Both the position numbers and the translations under genes were made by a program. 64,000 nucleotides of DNA from Helicostylum pulchrum (lineage: Eukaryota > Mucoromycota > Mucoromycetes > Mucorales > Mucoraceae): NCBI GenBank assembly GCA_025677825.1, contig JAIXMO010000015.1, positions 186,001 to 250,000 of the forward strand. Reading direction: 5' to 3'. Under the pieces are notes generated by a model. That model did not search any database. It worked only from the letters and a program-made list of their open reading frames with translations, and was not told where the DNA came from. The first letter of the stretch is position 1. Each line of letters begins with the position of its first letter. This document shows, piece after piece, positions 58,695-64,000 of this stretch.

Positions 58695-61529
58695 TTAGCC
58701 GAATAATCTAGCTAAACCTTTTTTCTTCTTCTTCGTCTTTTCACCAGTTTCTTCAGGGGAAGGAGAAAAAGAGGAAGCAACGCTAATTTTATCTAATGAG
58801 AGGTTAGAAGCTTTACTGTGAAGCGATCCAGGAGACGAGATATGCATATGTGACATGAGAGAAGCAGTCTTGCTAGCAGAAGAATCGTTTCTTTGGATTT
58901 GAGGTGGTGCAGGTGCAACATAAGGTGCAATTACAGAAACTGGTGAAGGTACTGATAATTTAAGGTGACCCAAGTGATCAATAAATGAATGAGGTCGCAA
59001 AATTTCTGTAGAGCCTATAAACACATCACGATTATAAGTGTCTCCAATCTCATACGCTGATCTAATTTCAGAATAAGCTGTTCCTCCAATAACGAACACA
59101 ATCAATTTAGCTCCATGAGTAGGTGCACGAACGCCGCCCTATACAAAATAATTTAGTTAGTTTCTTATTCATCACACCCCCAAACAAAACAAAAAAAAAA
59201 CTTACCGTAATACTGTTAGCACGTTTAGACCACGTAGGTTTTGTAGTACGAAGTGAAACACCGCTTGCAGGAATCCCACCTTGTCCAGGCACATTCCCAT
59301 GATCCTCACCTGGTTCCATATCTGACTGTCTAGTGAACGCAAACTGATTTGGATCTAGAGTATTTGATAAATGCGCATCCATGACTTTTTTCAGCGTAGG
59401 AACGTAACGAGATAACTCGTAGGGTGTTTCTTCATCCTTGTTCTTTTTCTGTCTTCTCTTTTTTAAAAAGTTGGATTTCTCGGGTTGACGAATACGTGTG
59501 AGTTTGACGCCGATTAAAGGTAAGTTGTTGACAGCGTCTCGGTATTCTCCTTTTAGTTTGGCGTGCTCTATTAATTTTCGTTTGTCGTCTTCGAAAATAC
59601 CTCCTTCTTTCCAAATAATGTACAACATGAGTAAACGTGCTTTATCAGCTTGACTACATTTTTTTTTGGGGGGGGGGGAGTGAATAACAGTTTTTTTTTA
59701 TATATATAAAAAAGTGTGCGTTCTTATAGTTTACCTCACGTTGGGATCGTCTAATAAAGGTACCATATCTAATACAATAGTTTTAGGCGTTTCACCATCT
59801 GCTGTTTCTCCAGTAACCATATTCTATTTATTTTTTAAATTAGTATATCAGGTTATCTTTCTCGAGGATTATTTTTTCTTTACCTGCTCTAAATTTCCAA
59901 CCGAATTCAACTTGTGTCTTTCAAAAAACGACATACACTCTTGCGCAATACTCAAATGAGCGGAATACTTTGCTTTTAAATCTTGAAACTGAGGCAAATT
60001 AGTCAACATTTCCTTCATATCCTTCAAACTCTTTGCCGAACTTTTAGGTCCACTTGTCGATGAACTATTTCCCACTTTATTCTCACTTAAAAACTCGTTA
60101 AACTTTTCAATTAATCTATCTGTACATTCAGCAATATGCATATGTCGAATCGATTTATAGATATTGTCTTGTTCGTCCAGTACAACATCCTTGGATCCAA
60201 TCGATCCATCTGCTTGTGTATACTCGTAACCGTACTTGACCCCGTTTTCGCTTTCTTCCACGGGTAACAAGTCGTTGATCATGGCTTGGTATGTGAATTC
60301 GTGTAATAATGGTGCAGCTGGGTCAATAGAACGGTCGACAATAAGTAATGTTGCTCTTGGTTGAGGGGGTTGACGTGGAGGCTTTTTTTTTTTTACAACA
60401 AAGTGTCAGTTTTTTTTTTATAGACAAAAAAGTAAAATGAAAAAAAAAAAAATGAAAACTTACAGGGAAATTAGGATTTAATCGGCAAAATCCATCCACT
60501 TCTTTTTGAACAATATGAGCTAATTTACCAGCAGGAGAACCTTGTGGATGAATATCACCTTCAGATCGTGTCTGATATCTAATAATTGGATCTTCACCTA
60601 ATGTGGCACATACAGAAAGTAGCTTTTAAAGAAATTAAACACATGTTTTTTTTTAAAAAAAAGTTAAGCTGCTACTTTACTTGTTTTGCTGTTGTTCGTA
60701 ACGATTCATCTGGATCTGACCGAGGATCTTGTCCAAAAACTGATAAAAAGCTTGTTGTCGGGTCGACTGTAAATACTGCAGATTCTTTAACTACACAAAA
60801 AAAAAGGGGGGGGTGAGTTTTTTTTGCAAAAAAATTAACTAAAAAGAATAAGCCTACCCATAAAATCAACATAAAGTTCTTTTAGACTTTGAATATAATC
60901 TGAAGCGCCTGTTGATTTTAATCTCTTGTTTAAATCAGCAAACAATTGATCGTTTAATCCTACGGAAACAAAAGAGTCAATATAAAAGGAAAAAGGTGCC
61001 AAGATATTTATTTTTACCGCTTGTAAAATGAACGTGTGCTGCTTTGTAAGTAGGTGTTCTAGAAAAGTCGTCTACGAGTCGTAAAATAGATTCACGACAA
61101 GGTGTCAAAAAATAAATGGCTTCCAAAGTTGGATATGCTTGACGTTTTCTTTCGATGTTTTCCACCACTTTTATAAAATATTAGTTTTTATATTGGAAAT
61201 TGTTGTTGTCAGTTTAACTTACAAGTAACCTTTTTAATAAAGAAAGAATTAATTTATAAATACAAAAAAGGATTTAATGTAAAGAAAAACTTACATTTTC
61301 TTCAAGAATATCGTACATCTTACAAGCTGCATTAAGAATTAAACTACTCTTTGAATCAACTACAATAATCTTCCATTTTCCTGGTGGTTGAACCGATCTG
61401 ATGGACTCCATCAGCCCTTTTTAAAAAGAAAAAAGTATATTATTACACTGCTTATTTAAACACACACACACACACACGTTATAAAAAAAACTTACGCTTC
61501 TGCATGATTGCAGCAATTCCAGAAGTCAT
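58695..61529 (-). CDS. SEC1: Sec1/Munc18 family protein, exocytic
   Basis: This SM protein binds syntaxin/SNARE bundles at the plasma membrane to drive vesicle fusion. Twelve exons close in frame to 720 aa: 61529-61496, 61416-61295, 61223-61229, 61167-61018, 60959-60858, 60790-60681, 60622-60464, 60381-59884, 59823-59735, 59653-59206 and 59138-58695, with the third only 7 nt. Landmarks are PPGKWKIIVVDSKSSLIL, VTLVENIERKRQAYPTLEAI, YFLTPCRESILRLVDDF, YKAAHVHFTSG, TLLIVDRSIDPAAPLLHEFTY, the domain-3 stretch LPLIGVKLTR, and the late LIVFVIGGTAYSEIRSAYE. The tail is Ser/Pro-rich and ends in a Lys run plus GLARLFG, as in fungal Sec1. The exon list has eleven blocks including the microexon if the first is counted once. 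It is divergent from the unknown gene at 61830. Confidence 0.93.
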
Positions 61530-61829
61530 GATGAAAATAAAGAATAAAGAAAAAAAAGAAAGAGAAAATATGCAAATTAAAAACTTGGTGTGTATTATGG
61601 GTGTTTTGAAAGCCCGTGTGCGGACGCGCGGGATGTGCGTGAGTTTGGGGTGGGTAAAAAGCACATGAAATTTTCCAGATGAGGCTTTCTTTTTTTCTTT
61701 TTGTTATCGCGTTTCATCTCTGGATATAAAACCTTTATTGTTTGCACACACAGATACGCAAAAAGTTTTCTCTTTTTTCTTTACATTTTTTTTTTTTTTT
61801 CTAAAGTACAATATACATATCAGTGCAAA
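61530..61829. promoter_or_regulatory. Divergent promoter region, SEC1 and unknown gene
   Basis: 300 bp between two start codons. A GC-richer patch around 61610-61630 (GTGTGCGGACGCGCGGGATG) is rare in this AT-rich window and includes GGACGCGCG. T-rich tracts flank both starts. Confidence 0.4.
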
Positions 61830-62687
61830 ATGTCTAAACTAGATTGCCAGTATGACTATCTGCATACAGCCAGTGTTCACTACATCCATAACAGCACGAA
61901 TACAAGTAGTGTGATTGATGACGAAGAGCAAGAAAAGAAGAGCCAGTTAATACAGCAAGCAACAAATAGATTACGTCAAAAGTTACTGGAAACCAAATAC
62001 GAAACACTCTTGTCTCAAATAGTTGAAATACAAAGTAAACTAGATATTATTAAACTAGAAGCTACTATTTCTTTACAGTCGATTGATTCCAACCATTTAA
62101 ATCATTTTGAAAAGAGACTTGAAAACCATAAATTTGATTTAGAAAATATTGTGGTTGAAAAGGCTGCGACAACAAATACACCTTCACTAAGTCTTTCTTC
62201 TATTTTATCTTTAAATGAAGATGATTACTTTGTTAGTATAGGTCAAAAGAAGAAGAAGAAAAGAAGAAGGGCAGCAAGAATAATAAAACAAGATGAACAG
62301 TTATCATCATCTTCTTCTTCATCATCTTCAGCATCATCATCAGTATCAGTATCATCGGATATCGGAAGAAATGAGCTGATTGTGTTACACTCTATTCATG
62401 ACAGTAACAATAATGGTCCGATAAATTCCTGTTGTTCTTTACTGGACAAAAGAAATGCACTGGATGACACTTTAAGCTTTTTAAATGATCTCGGTTCAGA
62501 TGATGGTGGATTTCGTCAAGACATTATAGACTTGCTAGATCGTCCTACTGTACATATCAACAAGCCTTACTTTAAAAACAATCCCTTTTCAAGCCTACTT
62601 TTAATCAGTTGGAAGTGGATACGGTTTGCTCTTATCATGACTTTGGCTATACTAATTAATATAAAACAAGGCCCATCCATACTCTAA
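61830..62687 (+). CDS. Unknown tail-anchored coiled-coil protein
   Basis: An intronless frame encodes 285 aa from the ATG at 61830, which has a good AAAATG context. The frame is open upstream to 61701, but that extension is Phe-rich and unlikely. The N-terminal part is polar; residues about 50-120 are heptad-rich and probably coiled coil (QATNRLRQKLLETKYETLLS, QIVEIQSKLDIIKLEA). A basic patch QKKKKKRRRAARIIK is followed by a Ser run and an acidic region. The protein ends in one hydrophobic helix (WIRFALIMTLAILINI) with six or so residues after it, the topology of a tail-anchored membrane protein. I recognise no family. The divergent neighbour SEC1 makes a role in membrane traffic conceivable but unproven. 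Confidence 0.75.
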   Translation: MSKLDCQYDYLHTASVHYIHNSTNTSSVIDDEEQEKKSQLIQQATNRLRQKLLETKYETLLSQIVEIQSKLDIIKLEATISLQSIDSNHLNHFEKRLENHKFDLENIVVEKAATTNTPSLSLSSILSLNEDDYFVSIGQKKKKKRRRAARIIKQDEQLSSSSSSSSSASSSVSVSSDIGRNELIVLHSIHDSNNNGPINSCCSLLDKRNALDDTLSFLNDLGSDDGGFRQDIIDLLDRPTVHINKPYFKNNPFSSLLLISWKWIRFALIMTLAILINIKQGPSIL

Positions 62688-62779
62688 AATAAATAATAAT
62701 AAAAAAAGAGCAGTTTTTTATTTTTTGTTGTATACAAGTATATATATTTGTATGTGTGTATGTGTGTATTTCTTTTTTT

Positions 62780-64000
62780 TTAGCGTAAGTCGCCTCTCCA
62801 TCCTTTACTAAGCATGTCAATATCTGTTGTATCCTTCTTGATGACTTCGATAATATGTTGTACCCCATTATCTTGTTCTTCCAAGATCTGTGGTACATGT
62901 ACTTAATATATACATATACATATATAAAATAGTGTTGTATTATATTCCCTTACCTTTGTAATACATGTCATATCATTTTCACTAACAGCATCCCACTCAT
63001 CAACTCCGTCAATCTTACCATACTTTCTCCCTGATTCCTTTATAAGCTGTAACTGAGCCCACAACTGACTCAATTTACCATGAAACTGTTCTGATCTTTC
63101 TAATTGATCTTGAATATTTTCAAGTCTTGTACGCATCACTTCTTCTTCAGGTGTAATAGATAATCCTTTATTACGCAATACTTGAGTATATTTTAAAAAC
63201 TACCAAAAAAAATTAATAAAAAAAAAATCATGTAGTTAAAAATAGTTATGTTTACCTTGATAACTCGTTGTGCTGCTTCCATATGTCTACGCTTATACTC
63301 TGCCAACTTTGTTGCGGTCTCCAACATGTCTTTTAACTGGATTTTCTTCAATATATCTTGCATTAATACCAATTTAGCGTTATGTGCTTCACATAATAAT
63401 CTTTGTTGTTCCAATCTTTTCTCTACATCTTCAAATCCAACAGCTAAAGCAGGTACCATTCTAATAATAAAAGATATTTAAATACACACACTATACACCA
63501 CCAACAACAACAAAAAACTTACGTTGTTTTATCTGGGTTAAGTTTTTGTGCTTCATTCCACTTGGCTTCATCATGATCAGCCGGCCTCTGATACAAAGGT
63601 ACCTCATTAGCCGGAACAACATTATAAAAGTAATGTTTAAATCGGCAATTAGGTGATTTAGGATCCCACCAAGACTTTAACAATGCTAAAGCATGCCAAA
63701 CATTTTCTGGTTCATAGTTGTCGCTAGTAATGGAAGGAGCAGAAGCTTTCCTTGATTCTTCATCTACCTGTGCTAATAATTGGTAGATTTGCTGATCTCT
63801 TTGTTGTTGTTGTTGCTGTTGTAAATTAGGATTCGTACCAAACCCTCCTACTCCTGTTGTCTTGTTTGCTCCGAATAAACTTGTATTGTTCGTACCAAAC
63901 GTCGTCGTAGCCGGTTTAGGTGCAAACGTAGAGTTGAAAGAAAATCCAGTGGAAGGTGCTGCTGTAGTAGTAGGTTGACCAAAAGGAGAAGCTGTAGTAG
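62780..64000 (-). CDS. Nucleoporin Nup54/Nup57-like, 5' part beyond window
   Basis: This central-channel FG nucleoporin forms the Nup62-Nup58-Nup54 trimer. Exons read are the window edge to 63523, 63460-63256, 63199-62954 and 62887-62780. The N-terminal part in view is FG-repeat sequence (GFSFNSTF, TTFGTNNTSLFGANK, GGFGTNPNL) followed by a Gln run. The folded part starts YEPENVWHALALLKSWWDPK and CRFKHYFYNVV, the Nup54 signature. The coiled-coil helices follow: MVPALAVGFEDVEKRLEQQ, ETATKLAEYKRRHMEAAQRV, and RNKGLSITPEEEVMRTRLE. The C-terminus is DTTDIDMLSKGWRGDLR. Three introns of 56-66 bp join in frame. The start and most FG repeats are outside the window. Confidence 0.92.

Noticed and set aside
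1..64000. tRNA, rRNA or CRISPR arrays
   Set aside because: I saw no T-arm/anticodon arrangement, rRNA segment or regularly spaced identical repeats. The 6961-7204 repeats have too few, unequal units and this is a eukaryotic genome. A covariance-model scan would be needed to exclude small RNAs.

Overview
The window is a nuclear contig from a fungus, most likely Mucoromycota and probably Mucorales. It is AT-rich. Genes are interrupted by short introns, mostly 50-90 bp, with GTAAGT-like donors, and homopolymer runs are everywhere. Transposase remnants and a scattered multi-exon gene family look like those of mucoralean genomes. The organism assignment is inference from composition and gene content. 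The exon models were built by hand from reading frame and splice sites, and each complete multi-exon model closes in frame.

Layout. 0-4.3 kb: two same-strand anion:cation-symporter-type MFS permeases (Dal5-like), the first cut by the window edge. 4.3-11 kb: gene-poor, with a triplicated ~90 bp repeat, a decayed multi-exon gene and transposon termini. 11-12.1 kb: intronless Old Yellow Enzyme. 12.2-20.2 kb: FAB1/PIKfyve lipid kinase, about 2534 aa. 21.5-23.3 kb: vacuolar AVT-type amino acid transporter. 25.6-27.6 kb: ten-exon serine carboxypeptidase, convergent with a SET-domain (RKM4-like) methyltransferase at 27.7-29.9 kb. 30.3-31.3 kb: SUR7/PalI-type four-TM protein. 32.15-38.26 kb: a 6.1 kb mobile block bounded by 439 bp inverted repeats. 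38.5-41.1 kb: a ribonucleotide reductase large-subunit homologue. 41.3 kb: a 64-aa gene. 41.9-43.7 kb: serine/threonine dehydratase with a polyglutamine tail. 43.8-49.5 kb: FANCD2. 50.1-52.1 kb: SREBP-type bHLH factor. 52.1-57 kb: gene-poor DNA with a fold-back element, a small TIR element and a decayed gene. 57.1-58.6 kb: MBOAT acyltransferase, convergent with SEC1 at 58.7-61.5 kb. 61.8-62.7 kb: an unknown tail-anchored protein. 62.8 kb to the edge: nucleoporin Nup54/57.

The observation most worth pursuing is the ribonucleotide reductase homologue. The frame is open over 789 aa, and the ATP cone, most of the fold and the C-terminal CxxC are intact. The residues that do the chemistry are gone: the thiyl-radical Cys is His429, its Glu partner is Asp431, one partner of the redox disulfide is Phe218, and the radical-relay Tyr-Tyr pair is Gln-Phe. 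Four ACGCGA motifs lie just upstream. This reads as a conserved RNR pseudoenzyme that may still be transcribed at G1/S. Two genes further on is FANCD2, with the monoubiquitination lysine preserved and ACGCG motifs in its short shared promoter.

Membrane-identity and trafficking functions recur (FAB1, AVT transporter, SEC1, MBOAT, SREBP, SUR7-like), but nothing suggests a co-regulated cluster. Adjacent genes share little beyond divergent promoters and very tight convergent 3' ends.
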